A DNA stretch of 64,000 nucleotides from Psychrobacillus insolitus (lineage in GTDB: Bacteria > Bacillota > Bacilli > Bacillales_A > Planococcaceae): the NCBI RefSeq assembly GCF_003254155.1, contig NZ_QKZI01000006.1:62001-126000 (forward strand), written 5' to 3'. Shown piece after piece: positions 24,750 to 33,788 of this stretch. The position numbers and the translations under genes are program-made. Each line of letters starts with the position of its first letter. Position 1 is the stretch's first letter. A model generated the notes under the pieces. The model had not been told where the DNA came from. It did not search any database and was given only the letters and a program-made list of their open reading frames with translations.

Positions 24750-25958
24750 ATGGTAAACAAACAAATGGTAGTTGAATCCACAATTTATGAAGAATTATTA
24801 GGGAAAGCTGAGGCAATGATACCAAATCTTCGAGAACGAATTGGTGAAGTAGAAAGTCTAAGAAGTATTCCTCAATCTACTATTGATGAATTAACAGAAG
24901 CTGGTCTTTTAAAATTGCTTACACCAAAAAAATATGGAGGTTATCAACTAAACTTCCGACAGTATCTTGATATCGTTTCACAGATTGGTAAGGGATGTGG
25001 TTCAACTGCTTGGGTGGTGTCTTTAATAAACGTTGTGAAATGGTTTGTTTCTGTAAACTTTACAGAAGAAGTTCATGATGTAGTTTTTAAAGATGATGCA
25101 ATTGCTAACTGTTGTGGCGTATTTGAACCTAGAAAATGTGATGTGGAGAAAGTTGAGGGAGGATATCTTATTAAAGATGGGATGAGGGGCTTTGCTTCTG
25201 GTTCCAATCACTCAGATTATTTCTTCCTAGGTTTCCCACAAGTCAACGAAAATGGAGAAGTTGAAGGCCTCGCTGCTGCACTTATTCCTCGTAAAGATGT
25301 TAATGTTTTAGACGATTGGGATACTATGAGCATGAGAGGGACAGGAAGTAATAGCCTTACAGTGAAAAATGTATTTGTACCGGAAAAATGGATAACATCT
25401 TTATCAAAAGCTGTTGTTGGAGAATACCCATCAGTACATTTACAGGATCAAGCCTTGTATAGATCAGCCTTAATTCCAGTAGCTTCACTAGTTCTACTAG
25501 CTCCAGGTATAGGATTAAGTGCAGCAGCAAAAGAGATATTCTTAGAAAAACTACCGAACAGAAGAATTCAATATACATTCCATAACAAACAGGCAGAAGC
25601 AGCAATTACGCATTTACAATTAGCAGAGGCTGTAATGAAAATGGAAACAGCTAGTCTATTAGCATATCGTTGCGCAGATGAAATTGACAAATGGGCAGCT
25701 TCTGGAGAATATATGGACTTTAATGGTCGTGTACAAGCCCGCGTAGACAGTAGTTACGCTAATAGATTGAACTGTGAAGCAGTAGATATTATTTTCTCTA
25801 TTGCCGGTGGTAGTGCAATTTCAGAATCAAACCTACTTTCTAAAATTATGAAAGATTCTAAAACACCTCCACAACATGGCTTAATTGTACCAACAACAGG
25901 TCTTGAATTATATGGAAGAATTCTAGCAAAACAAGAACCTAACACGTTTTTAGTTTAG
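24750..25958 (+). CDS. Two-component flavin-dependent aromatic monooxygenase, oxygenase subunit
   Basis: 402 residues with an acyl-CoA dehydrogenase fold (helical N-domain 1-120, beta domain 125-225, C-terminal four-helix bundle). GKGCGSTAWVVSL, GFASGSNHSDYFFLG and MRGTGSNSLTVKNVFVP are characteristic of group D monooxygenases such as HsaA and 4-hydroxyphenylacetate 3-hydroxylase C2. They use reduced FMN/FAD supplied by a partner and O2 to hydroxylate phenols. The matching reductase gene follows 75 bp later. The LysR pseudogene is divergent from it. Good Shine-Dalgarno AAAGGAGGA. Confidence 0.87.
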   Translation: MVNKQMVVESTIYEELLGKAEAMIPNLRERIGEVESLRSIPQSTIDELTEAGLLKLLTPKKYGGYQLNFRQYLDIVSQIGKGCGSTAWVVSLINVVKWFVSVNFTEEVHDVVFKDDAIANCCGVFEPRKCDVEKVEGGYLIKDGMRGFASGSNHSDYFFLGFPQVNENGEVEGLAAALIPRKDVNVLDDWDTMSMRGTGSNSLTVKNVFVPEKWITSLSKAVVGEYPSVHLQDQALYRSALIPVASLVLLAPGIGLSAAAKEIFLEKLPNRRIQYTFHNKQAEAAITHLQLAEAVMKMETASLLAYRCADEIDKWAASGEYMDFNGRVQARVDSSYANRLNCEAVDIIFSIAGGSAISESNLLSKIMKDSKTPPQHGLIVPTTGLELYGRILAKQEPNTFLV

Positions 25959-26033
25959 AATTCCGTAGATTTCAAAAGCGAATAAACAATATGATTACAT
26001 GTATATTAGCAGTAAGTGAAGGAGGAGAACTGT

Positions 26034-26534
26034 ATGAATGCAACTATAGAAAAACAAGATTTATTCAAGGAAGCACTTGGAAATTATCCTACTGGAGTAA
26101 CAATTGTGACTACAACTGATGAAAATAATATACCACTTGGCTTGACAGTTAATTCATTTGCTTCTGTATCCTTAGATCCATTACTTGTCCTATGGTCAAT
26201 TGATCATAAAGTGTCTAGCAGAGAGGCGTTTGAAAACGGTGGTAAATTTGCCATTCATATTTTAGCTGGGAACCAATCAGAATTATGTAAAACGTTTGCT
26301 AGTAAAGATGTTGATCGATTTGCTAGCTGCAATTGGGCACTTTCCCCATTAGAGTTACCTGTAATAGAAGGAGCTTTTGCAGTATTAGAATGTGAAACGT
26401 ATAAAACAATTGAAGCTGGTGATCATACAATTTTAATTGGTGCAGTTCAAAATATTCAAGTGGATAAAGAACTTAATCCTATGTTATACCATCGAAGACA
26501 TTTTGGAGAAATTCCAGCAGAGTTCTATTCATAA
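26034..26534 (+). CDS. Flavin reductase (HpaC/HsaB-type) partner of the monooxygenase
   Basis: 166 residues from ATG 26034 (GAAGGAGGAGAA upstream; the in-frame GTG at 26016 lies before that site). Flavin-reductase split-barrel domain: NYPTGVTIVTT, LTVNSFASVSLDPLLVLWSI, and GDHTILIGAVQ close to the C-terminus with the conserved His. It reduces free FMN/FAD with NAD(P)H and passes it to the oxygenase encoded just upstream. Ends at repeat sequence and a bidirectional terminator. Confidence 0.9.
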   Translation: MNATIEKQDLFKEALGNYPTGVTIVTTTDENNIPLGLTVNSFASVSLDPLLVLWSIDHKVSSREAFENGGKFAIHILAGNQSELCKTFASKDVDRFASCNWALSPLELPVIEGAFAVLECETYKTIEAGDHTILIGAVQNIQVDKELNPMLYHRRHFGEIPAEFYS

Positions 26535-26535
26535 G

Positions 26536-26590
26536 AAAACCGCAAGCGCCGTATCTCTGCCCCGAGAGGCCAGGCTACTTGCGCTAGACA
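26536..26590. repeat. Short R3-type repeat fragment
   Basis: AAAACCGCAAGCGCC..TCTGCCCCGAGAGGC..GCGCTAGACA shows the start and end blocks of the R3 repeats at 32638 and 33406, without their central part. Confidence 0.55.
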
Positions 26591-26629
26591 TATTCTGTAG
26601 AAAACTCATTTATTTTCATATTTTATAAG

Positions 26630-26669
26630 AAAACAACCCAAGAAGGACATTCCTTCTTGGGTTGTTTTT
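26630..26669. terminator. Bidirectional terminator
   Basis: Stem AAAACAACCCAAGAAGGA / TCCTTCTTGGGTTGTTTT between convergent genes. Confidence 0.9.
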
Positions 26670-26961
26670 ATATTACCTCTTTATAATGTTCTTTACAGAA
26701 GCTAAGTATTATTGCTTCTTCTTCATCTTCTAGAGCAAAGTCTAATACTTTCCCACTAGTTCTGTTGATAATATGATATTGTAAAACTCGTTCTTCTGTT
26801 TCGGAAACAGCTAAGATTACGCGTAAATCTAATGAATACTCATCTTCATACAGTTCATCGTCTTCTGGTACTTCAATTCCTAATAAAAACTCATAACGAT
26901 CTCCTGTAATAATACCAGTAGGGTCATTTAACTTATCGACTTCATATGATGTAATTTTCAA
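26668..26961 (-). CDS. Small acidic conserved protein (resembles DUF6509)
   Basis: 97 residues, strongly acidic (VPEDDELYEDEYSLD, ALEDEEEAII). The start MKITSYEVDKLNDPTGII with GDRYEFLL resembles the uncharacterised DUF6509 family of Bacilli. No membrane segment or enzyme motif. Good Shine-Dalgarno (GGAGGTGACTT). Monocistronic. Function unknown. Confidence 0.65.
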   Translation of the reverse strand: MKITSYEVDKLNDPTGIITGDRYEFLLGIEVPEDDELYEDEYSLDLRVILAVSETEERVLQYHIINRTSGKVLDFALEDEEEAIILSFCKEHYKEVI

Positions 26962-27173
26962 AAAGTCACCTCCATTGTTTATAGTTTATCACTATTCCTA
27001 CCGAAAATAATCCAAATTCTAATTTGTTATTATTAATATTTGGACAAGTACATATTAGTGCTTCTCTTTACTCTATCCCATCATTCGTCCTTTCGGTTAA
27101 ATTATTACGCACCCAAAGAAACCGTAACAGTAAATCTTGCAAAGATGAGCTGGATTTACCCTTGTTTTCAATA

Positions 27174-27680
27174 CTAATTTAGCCATCCTTTGCCATCATC
27201 ATTCATCAAAGGCTTTTGCACTTTTTCTTTAAACCGAGCAGGATCTGTCAATTTTTCCAAATTGCTCCCGAACCACTTTTCTACATTTTCTCTTGTGATT
27301 ACATAGGATCGATTAGTAAAACGCATCTCCATTACCTCTAAATTTTTGATTAATACAAAAGCTGCTGTCGCATTATAAATAACCGTTTGATCATCACCCA
27401 CTGTATCGTAATTGACGGTGAATATAAATGACTCTGAATCGAGTTCAACCGCTCCTTTATAATTCGAAAGAGGAAGATTATTGAACAGATTATTCATATT
27501 CGATGCATTTCCCATGAAGTCATTTTCGTAAGCTAATACTTTTTGAAAATCATGCGTACTTACACTGAGTTGTTCCATTTCATCTTTTTCTGCTTGCTTT
27601 TGATTACCGTTTAATACAAAAATCACACCTATTAGTAACGTCAACACAATCCCAATAATAAACCAAATTGATTTTTGCAT
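27174..27680 (-). CDS. Membrane-anchored protein coupled to the P-type ATPase
   Basis: 168 residues: one N-terminal membrane helix (5-24) and an extracytoplasmic domain of about 140 residues. I recognise no family. Its ATG lies directly after the ATPase stop codon, and its Shine-Dalgarno (AGGAGGAAAG) is inside the ATPase 3' end, so translation is coupled. That suggests an accessory or regulatory role for the pump, but nothing in the sequence proves it. Confidence 0.7.
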   Translation of the reverse strand: MQKSIWFIIGIVLTLLIGVIFVLNGNQKQAEKDEMEQLSVSTHDFQKVLAYENDFMGNASNMNNLFNNLPLSNYKGAVELDSESFIFTVNYDTVGDDQTVIYNATAAFVLIKNLEVMEMRFTNRSYVITRENVEKWFGSNLEKLTDPARFKEKVQKPLMNDDGKGWLN

Positions 27681-30311
27681 TTACTTTCCTCCTGAAATTT
27701 TAAAGAGTTTAAATAACTCATTCGCTACTAAAGGCAAGAAACTTAACCCAGCTACAATTCCCCAATCACTTATCGCTAACGAATGTACACTAAATACGGA
27801 AGCAATCGGTCCAACTGAGACAATTAACACTTGTAAAACAACCCCAACCAACACGGAATATATTAAAAATTTATTTTTGAAAATCCCAACTTTAAATATC
27901 GACTGATTCATCGATCTAAAGTTAAATGAATGGATTAATTGAGAAAAGCTTAACGTAATAAAGGCCATTGTTTGAGCGTGCATTAGGACATCTTCCGAAA
28001 CATTTGTCGTAACACCATTTAACCCAATTAAAAATGCAGCAAGTGTAATCACACCAATTAACAAGCCATTCAGTATTAAAAATGGGAACATCCCGTGGAA
28101 TAGCCCTTCTTTTTCTCCTCTTGGCTTTTCCTTCATCACACCTGGTTCTTCTGGATCGACACCTAATGCTAAGGCAGGAAATGTATCAGTTACTAAGTTA
28201 ATCCAGAGAATATGAATCGACTTTAATGGAGCTGGCCACCCTACAAGAATTGCGACAAACAGTGCAATTACTTCTCCTAAATTACAGGAAAGTAAAAAGA
28301 CAATTGCTTTTTTAATATTTTTATAAATATTCCGACCTTCCTCGACAGCCTTCACAATGGATGCAAAGTTATCATCCGTTAACACCATATCAGAAGCCCC
28401 TTTTGCAACATCTGTACCCGTAATTCCCATTGAAACGCCAATATCCGCTTCTTTTAACGACGGGGCATCATTTACTCCATCACCGGTCATTGATACTGTA
28501 TTTCCCGCCGCTTTTAACACTTTAACAATCTTCACTTTATGCTCTGGTGAAACGCGTGCAAATACGTTTGTGTTTTTACAAGCAATAACAAGTTCCCGTT
28601 CAGATAATGTATCCAGCGCAATTCCTTCCATTACCTCTTCTTCACTAGATGCAATTCCTAGCTCCTTCGCTATAGCAAAGGCAGTATCTTTATGGTCACC
28701 TGTAATCATTACCGTACGAATACCAGCGGATTTACATACAGCAATTGCCTCTTTTACTTCTGATCTAGGAGGGTCAATCATTCCTACAAACCCTATAAAT
28801 ATTAAATCTTCTTCTGCTGATTCAACACCCGCTTGATCCTCTACTTTATAAGCAGCTGCCAATACGCGCAGGGCTAATTTAGACATTTCATGTGCAGCAT
28901 CTAAAGTTTCGGTACGCTTCTCTTCCGTTAATGCAATAACTCCGTCGCTTGTCATCATGCGATCGCAACGAATAAGTAAACGGTCAATGGCACCTTTTGT
29001 CATATTGTAATAGACTTCTCCATGTTCATGCACCGTTGTCATCAACTTCCGATCCGAATCAAACGGAATTTCATTTACACGAGGATAATCAATTTCTAAT
29101 TCATTTTTATGTAATCCATGATTTTCTCCCGCTGCAACCAATGCAGTTTCTGTGGGATCCCCAGTTTCATCATCTTTTGTATAGGTAGCGTCATTACATA
29201 GAATGAAACTTTCCATTAACAGTTTATTCGTTTTATTGTCTTTTTGAAAATTACTCATTTCATTCACTTGACCATCTGCATAAAACTTAATTACCGTCAT
29301 TTTATTTTGCGTTAGCGTACCTGTTTTATCTGAACAAATAACATTTACAGATCCAAGTGCTTCTACTGCAGGTAGCTTACGAATAATCACATGCTGCTTG
29401 ATCATTCTTTGTACACCAATTGCGAGAACAATTGATACGATAGCTGGCATCCCTTCTGGAATTGCTGCAACCGCTAGACTAATGGAAATCATGAACATCT
29501 CAAGAAGATCTCTGCCTTGGAACATACCAATGAGGAACATAAGCAAGCAAATAGCTACTGCTGCAAAACCAAGATATTTCCCTACTTGTGCTAAACTTTT
29601 TTGCAAAGGTGTTTGCTCATCTTCTGTCGTGTTTAGCATCCCAGCAATTTTACCGATTTGTGTGTCCATACCTGTAGCAACTGCTATACCTGACCCTCGT
29701 CCAACCGTCACAAGTGTCGACATGAATAGCATGTTTTTTTGATCCCCTAGTGGAATCGTTCCCTCCCCATTGTTTGGAACAAATGAAGCAAACTTATCTA
29801 CTGGAACAGACTCTCCTGTCAGCGCAGCTTCTTCTACCTTCAAATTAGCAGAGTCAATCAATCGAATATCACATGGAATATAAGAACCTGCTCCGACGAT
29901 TACTACATCTCCAGGAACTATCTCGGCAGAATCAATTTCCTTTGTTTCTCCATTACGTCTTACAACTGCTTTTGGTGTCGACATATTTTTGAGTGCCTCT
30001 AAAGCATCTTCCGCTTTAGACTCTTGGACAACTCCAACAACAGTATTAATAACAACAACAATGATAATTATGAATGCATCAGCTATCTCTCCAACAATAG
30101 TAGATATTACAGCCGCTACGATTAACACATAAATAAGTACATTATTAATTTGAGCAAAGATTCTTTCCAACCATGTTTTTTTGCGATTAGCAGCTAATCT
30201 GTTTACCCCGTGCTCTTGCAATCTTCTTTGTGCTTCTGTTTCTTGCAAACCTTCTGCATTGTTTGTTTTGAGCTCTGCCATTACTTCGTCTGTAGATTTT
30301 TCGTACCACAT
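27681..30311 (-). CDS. Cation-transporting P-type ATPase, SERCA-like (YloB type)
   Basis: 876 residues from ATG 30311 (MWYEKSTDEV; GGGAGG upstream). A start at 30347 would add 12 residues but has a weak ribosome site. P2-type ATPase features appear in order: cation N-domain, two helices, actuator TGESVP, helices with AIPEGMPAIVSIVLA (PEGMP ion site), phosphorylation motif CSDKTGTLTQNKM, KGAID nucleotide site, MTGDGVNDAPSLK hinge and a C-terminal six-helix block. The closest functional relatives are bacterial Ca2+ pumps. Followed by a coupled membrane-anchored protein. Confidence 0.9.
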   Translation of the reverse strand: MWYEKSTDEVMAELKTNNAEGLQETEAQRRLQEHGVNRLAANRKKTWLERIFAQINNVLIYVLIVAAVISTIVGEIADAFIIIIVVVINTVVGVVQESKAEDALEALKNMSTPKAVVRRNGETKEIDSAEIVPGDVVIVGAGSYIPCDIRLIDSANLKVEEAALTGESVPVDKFASFVPNNGEGTIPLGDQKNMLFMSTLVTVGRGSGIAVATGMDTQIGKIAGMLNTTEDEQTPLQKSLAQVGKYLGFAAVAICLLMFLIGMFQGRDLLEMFMISISLAVAAIPEGMPAIVSIVLAIGVQRMIKQHVIIRKLPAVEALGSVNVICSDKTGTLTQNKMTVIKFYADGQVNEMSNFQKDNKTNKLLMESFILCNDATYTKDDETGDPTETALVAAGENHGLHKNELEIDYPRVNEIPFDSDRKLMTTVHEHGEVYYNMTKGAIDRLLIRCDRMMTSDGVIALTEEKRTETLDAAHEMSKLALRVLAAAYKVEDQAGVESAEEDLIFIGFVGMIDPPRSEVKEAIAVCKSAGIRTVMITGDHKDTAFAIAKELGIASSEEEVMEGIALDTLSERELVIACKNTNVFARVSPEHKVKIVKVLKAAGNTVSMTGDGVNDAPSLKEADIGVSMGITGTDVAKGASDMVLTDDNFASIVKAVEEGRNIYKNIKKAIVFLLSCNLGEVIALFVAILVGWPAPLKSIHILWINLVTDTFPALALGVDPEEPGVMKEKPRGEKEGLFHGMFPFLILNGLLIGVITLAAFLIGLNGVTTNVSEDVLMHAQTMAFITLSFSQLIHSFNFRSMNQSIFKVGIFKNKFLIYSVLVGVVLQVLIVSVGPIASVFSVHSLAISDWGIVAGLSFLPLVANELFKLFKISGGK

Positions 30312-30493
30312 TGAATAACCAGCCTCCCAATCAAAATTTCTATACATACCTATTTCTATTCTACCCTTTTATCAGCTAGTCATCTGTAGTTAGTAGATTA
30401 ATACTTTATAATTCTTTTACTTCAGCGTAATAAGTACTAATCTAAAATACTACATTGCAAATTTTGCAAATCTATTCTATCCTGTATATATCA

Positions 30494-30517
30494 ACATATT
30501 CAAATGTTTGAATATGT
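30494..30517 (+). promoter_or_regulatory. ArsR-family operator palindrome
   Basis: ACATATTCAAA and TTTGAATATGT are perfect 11-bp arms separated by TG. This is the 12-2-12 type of site bound by ArsR/SmtB repressors. It lies 21-44 bases upstream of the ArsR start, over the likely promoter, so autorepression of the arsR-sulP operon is expected. Confidence 0.8.
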
Positions 30518-30537
30518 ACTTTTTAGGAGTGATCTAT

Positions 30538-30891
30538 ATGTGGAGTGACTTACAACAATTTAAGGCCGATTTTTTCAAAGCACTTTCGCATCCATTACGA
30601 ATTCGTATTCTAGAATTACTTTCAGAAGGTGAAAAAAGTGTCCATGAAATTCAAAAAAATTTAACAAGTGAAGGGTCTGCTGTATCCCAACAACTAAGTG
30701 TCCTTCGCTCTAAAAACATTGTCATTGGACGAAAAGAAGGGAAAAATGTTTTATATTCATTACGCGATCCCTCCACTGTCGATTTACTAAATGTTGCTAG
30801 AGAGCTATTTAACAATCACTTAATCGATACTTTATCTATGTATGAAGAGTTAGAAGACCAAAAAAATAGTACGAAAAAGAAGGGTTTATAG
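30538..30891 (+). CDS. ArsR-family transcriptional repressor
   Basis: 117 residues from ATG 30538 (TAGGAGTGA upstream; the earlier frame from 30508 runs through the operator). Single winged-helix domain: FKALSHPLRIRILELLSEGEKSVHEIQ, GSAVSQQLSVLRSKNIVIGRKEGKNVLYSL. The Cys-based alpha3 metal site (ELCVCDL) of metal-sensing ArsR proteins is absent. It overlaps the SulP start by one base (TAGTG), so probably senses something linked to anion transport. Confidence 0.88.
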   Translation: MWSDLQQFKADFFKALSHPLRIRILELLSEGEKSVHEIQKNLTSEGSAVSQQLSVLRSKNIVIGRKEGKNVLYSLRDPSTVDLLNVARELFNNHLIDTLSMYEELEDQKNSTKKKGL

Positions 30892-32618
30892 TGAAAAAGC
30901 CATTTCAATTGATGAATAAAAGTTATTCACTCCAACATTTTCAAAAGGATTTACTTTCCGGACTAATTGTCGGAGTCATTGCTATTCCATTAGCAATGGC
31001 TTTTGCAATTGCATCTGGGGTAAAACCAGAATATGGAATTTATACAACCATTATTGCTGGGATTATTATCTCCATTTTTGGCGGTTCTAAGTTTCAAATT
31101 GGGGGTCCTACCGGAGCCTTTGTACCAATATTACTTGGGATTGTTATTGCTTATGGCTACGAAGATTTATTGCTCGCGGGTTTACTTGCTGGAATTATGT
31201 TAGTAATTATGGGTATTTTTAAGATTGGAACCCTAATTAAATTTATTCCTCGTCCTGTTACAATCGGTTTTACTTCAGGGATTGCTGTCATTATTTTCAC
31301 CGGACAAATTGCAAACTTTTTTGGCTTAGAAGGTATTGAAAAGCATGAAAATTTTATTGCTAATATGAATGAGATTGGACTTCACTTTGATACATTTAAT
31401 ATGTACAGCGTGATCGTTAGTATCATTTGCTTTGCTTTCATCATCCTTACACCGAAAGTACTTCCAAAAGTACCTGGCCCAATTGTCGGGTTGCTGTTTT
31501 CCACGCTAATCGCGAGTTTCTTTTTCAGTGGAGAAGTTGCTACAATCGGATCTGCTTACGGAGGAATCCCAAGTTCATTACCGAGTTTTCATCTACCTGA
31601 AATTACTTGGGAACGTATACAACGTTTGATCGTTCCTGCTTTTGCAATCGCAGTATTGGGTGGAATTGAGTCATTACTTTCCGCAGTTGTTGCAGATGCC
31701 ATGTCGGGTACGAAGCATAATAGTAACAAAGAGCTAATCGGGCAAGGGATAGCAAATATTGTTACTCCATTTTTCGGTGGTATACCTGCAACTGGTGCAA
31801 TTGCACGAACTGCTACTAATATTAAATCTGGAGCAGTTTCTAGAATGTCAGGGATCATCCATGGTTTGTTGGTACTGCTTACACTATTACTATTTGCGCC
31901 ATTTGCATCCCAGATTCCATTAGCAAGCATGGCACCAGTGTTAATGATGGTAGCCTGGAACATGAGTGAACGAAAACCTTTTTATAAAGTATTAAAACTT
32001 AAAAATGGAGAATCGCTCGTGTTATTAATGACGTTTTTATTTACGGTGTTTTCTAGTATTACAAATGCTGTTTTAGTTGGTTTAGTATTATCCGTTATTT
32101 TATTCATACAAAGAATGGCAACTATTGATGTAGTTACAAAAGTATTACCTGACCATTCAACTCCACAGAAGACGGTTCGATCGAGTGTTGTTAATACAGC
32201 ACATGATTGTCCTCAAATTCATATGTTTACAATTAATGGCCCATTATTTTTTGGCACAGCAGAAGTTTTTGAAGAACGTATTATGGAAACCATACATTCA
32301 GATGCATTTGTACTTATTCTACGAATGGAAAAGGTACCTTTTATAGACATAACTGCACAAGAAAACTTACTAAATATCATTAAATATTTCCAAAAAAATG
32401 ACGGAATCCTATTAGTCTCAGAAGCTTCTTCTAAACTTGTAGATCAGTTTAAACAAAGTGGTATATATGAGTTAATCGGAAAAGAACACTTTTTCGAACG
32501 TACTGGTGGTGCAATTGATTATGCACTACAAGTGATTAATCACCAAGCATGTATCGGCTGTCAGCATTTGGCATTTAAAGAATGTACAAAACTATCTAAC
32601 CCAAAAATGAGTGAATAA
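30891..32618 (+). CDS. SulP-family anion transporter with STAS domain
   Basis: 575 residues starting with GTG. About 11-12 membrane helices (25-400) include AIPLAMAFAIASGVKPEYG and FGGSKFQIGGPTGAFVPIL, the SulP signature. A cytoplasmic STAS domain (about 440-555) has MFTINGPLFFGTAEVF and the phospho-site-like FIDITAQENL. The last 25 residues carry CIGCQHLAFKEC, a short Cys-rich tail unusual for the family and possibly metal- or redox-binding. Substrate could be sulfate, bicarbonate or dicarboxylate; not decidable here. In an operon with the ArsR repressor. Confidence 0.88.
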   Translation: MKKPFQLMNKSYSLQHFQKDLLSGLIVGVIAIPLAMAFAIASGVKPEYGIYTTIIAGIIISIFGGSKFQIGGPTGAFVPILLGIVIAYGYEDLLLAGLLAGIMLVIMGIFKIGTLIKFIPRPVTIGFTSGIAVIIFTGQIANFFGLEGIEKHENFIANMNEIGLHFDTFNMYSVIVSIICFAFIILTPKVLPKVPGPIVGLLFSTLIASFFFSGEVATIGSAYGGIPSSLPSFHLPEITWERIQRLIVPAFAIAVLGGIESLLSAVVADAMSGTKHNSNKELIGQGIANIVTPFFGGIPATGAIARTATNIKSGAVSRMSGIIHGLLVLLTLLLFAPFASQIPLASMAPVLMMVAWNMSERKPFYKVLKLKNGESLVLLMTFLFTVFSSITNAVLVGLVLSVILFIQRMATIDVVTKVLPDHSTPQKTVRSSVVNTAHDCPQIHMFTINGPLFFGTAEVFEERIMETIHSDAFVLILRMEKVPFIDITAQENLLNIIKYFQKNDGILLVSEASSKLVDQFKQSGIYELIGKEHFFERTGGAIDYALQVINHQACIGCQHLAFKECTKLSNPKMSE

Positions 32619-32637
32619 CAACTGGGTGTATTATTTA

Positions 32638-32765
32638 GAAAAGCGCAAGCGCCTATTACTGCGTAAGGCAGCAAATGGGGAATCGCGAGGAGGCAGCTCC
32701 TCAGCCACCGCAGTGATTACCCATTTGACCCCGAGGGGCAAGGCGATGGAGCTAGACAGCTTAAG
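32638..32765. repeat. R3 repeat, copy 1
   Basis: AAAAGCGCAAGCGCC start, CGCGAGGAGGCAGCTCCTCAG hairpin and GTGATTACCCATTTGACCCC centre, GGAGCTAGACA end. Shares a nearly identical 65-base centre with copy 2 at 33406. Typical intergenic 'AAGCGCAAGCG' repeat of Bacillales. Confidence 0.8.
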
Positions 32766-32884
32766 CAGAAATTTTATATACTTTCTTATCTGTTGACAAA
32801 AACTATATTAATAGTCATGACCGTTCCACAAAAATCCTTCTCACATATACTATGTTGAATATGTAGTGAAAGGAGGATTTTATC

Positions 32885-33403
32885 TTGACTAATCAATTTC
32901 CATTTCCAGGAGGTCAACAAGGGAGTCCATTTGGAAATCAGAACTTCCCTGGAAGTATGATGCCACCATTTGGACAAAGCCCTAGACAGTTTCCTGGTCA
33001 ATTCCCAAGTCAGTTTCCCGGTCAATTCCCAGGCCAGTTCCCGAGTCAATTTCCTGGTCAATTCCCTGGTCAGTTCCCCGGTGGACAGCAGCAAGGCCCA
33101 TCATTTCCACCAAGTTCCCCACGACCTGGTCAGCAACAAGGAAGTGCACCAACTAGCCCACCACCGTCTTTCACTCCTCAAAGACATCAACAACAAGGAG
33201 TAGGAGTATTTGCAGTGGATCCAGGAGCTATTAGAGGATGTTTATTCCGTAATACTTTTATCTGGTTAGAAAATGGACGGTCTTTTTGGTTTTACCCGAC
33301 TTTTGTTGGAAGAAGATCCGTTTCTGGTTTTAGATGGAATGGATTTATGTGGACATATTACGGAACCGATTTAGATAGAATTGCATCATTTCAATGTTTC
33401 TAA
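32885..33403 (+). CDS. QFPG tandem-repeat protein, possible spore or surface protein
   Basis: 172 residues, TTG start with AAAGGAGGA 10 bases upstream. Residues 1-105 are Gln/Pro/Phe/Gly-rich, with about eight QFPG/QFPS units encoded by 12-bp tandem repeats at 32988-33081. The C-terminal 65 residues form a compact domain (VDPGAIRGCLFRNTFIWLENG, FRWNGFMWTYYGTDLDRI). No signal peptide or cell-wall anchor. The composition resembles spore coat/exosporium proteins and the cotD-like gene product in this window, but I cannot name a family. It is flanked by R3 repeats, the second starting 3 bases after the stop. Confidence 0.7.
   Translation: MTNQFPFPGGQQGSPFGNQNFPGSMMPPFGQSPRQFPGQFPSQFPGQFPGQFPSQFPGQFPGQFPGGQQQGPSFPPSSPRPGQQQGSAPTSPPPSFTPQRHQQQGVGVFAVDPGAIRGCLFRNTFIWLENGRSFWFYPTFVGRRSVSGFRWNGFMWTYYGTDLDRIASFQCF
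32988..33081 (+). repeat. 12-bp in-frame tandem repeat (QFPG/QFPS)
   Basis: About eight CAGTTYCCNGGT/CAATTCCCAAGT-type units in a row inside the coding sequence. Third positions vary, so the array is not freshly expanded. Confidence 0.85.
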
Positions 33404-33405
33404 AC

Positions 33406-33560
33406 AAAAGCGGAAGCGTCTATTACTGCCCCGACAGGCAAATGGGGAACCGCGAGGAGGCAGCTCCTCAGCCACCGCAGTGATTACCCATTTGACCCCG
33501 AGGTGCAACGACCTTCTGCGACGAGCTTCGCGCAGGAGCACAGGCGCTGGAGCTAGACGT
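33406..33560. repeat. R3 repeat, copy 2
   Basis: Same core as copy 1, with an extra hairpin-bearing insert of about 29 bases (CTTCTGCGACGAGCTTCGCG) before the GGAGCTAGACG end. Confidence 0.8.
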
Positions 33561-33602
33561 CACTATGTAGAAAAGTTTTATACTTTCTTATTCTAAACAA
33601 AA

Positions 33603-33630
33603 ACTAGGCAGAAATTGCCTGGTTTTTCTT
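33603..33630. terminator. Terminator
   Basis: Stem CTAGGCA / TGCCTGG followed by TTTTTCTT. Confidence 0.7.
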
Positions 33631-33788
33631 ATGTCTAATTACAGATTCCATGAAACAATCTAATCAAATAGGATACTCTTCCGTTAAATACATACATTTA
33701 ACAGCTTTACAAATTTCATGATGTAAACTAAAGTTAATTTAACTAGGTAAACTAATCTCTCTAAACGGAAAAAGGAGTTTTCGATCTA

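Noticed and set aside
32611-32796. ORFs across the R3 repeats (also 33381-33596)
   Set aside because: Both derive from the same repeat sequence and share peptide 'SRGGSSSATAVITHL'; they are repeat translations, not genes.
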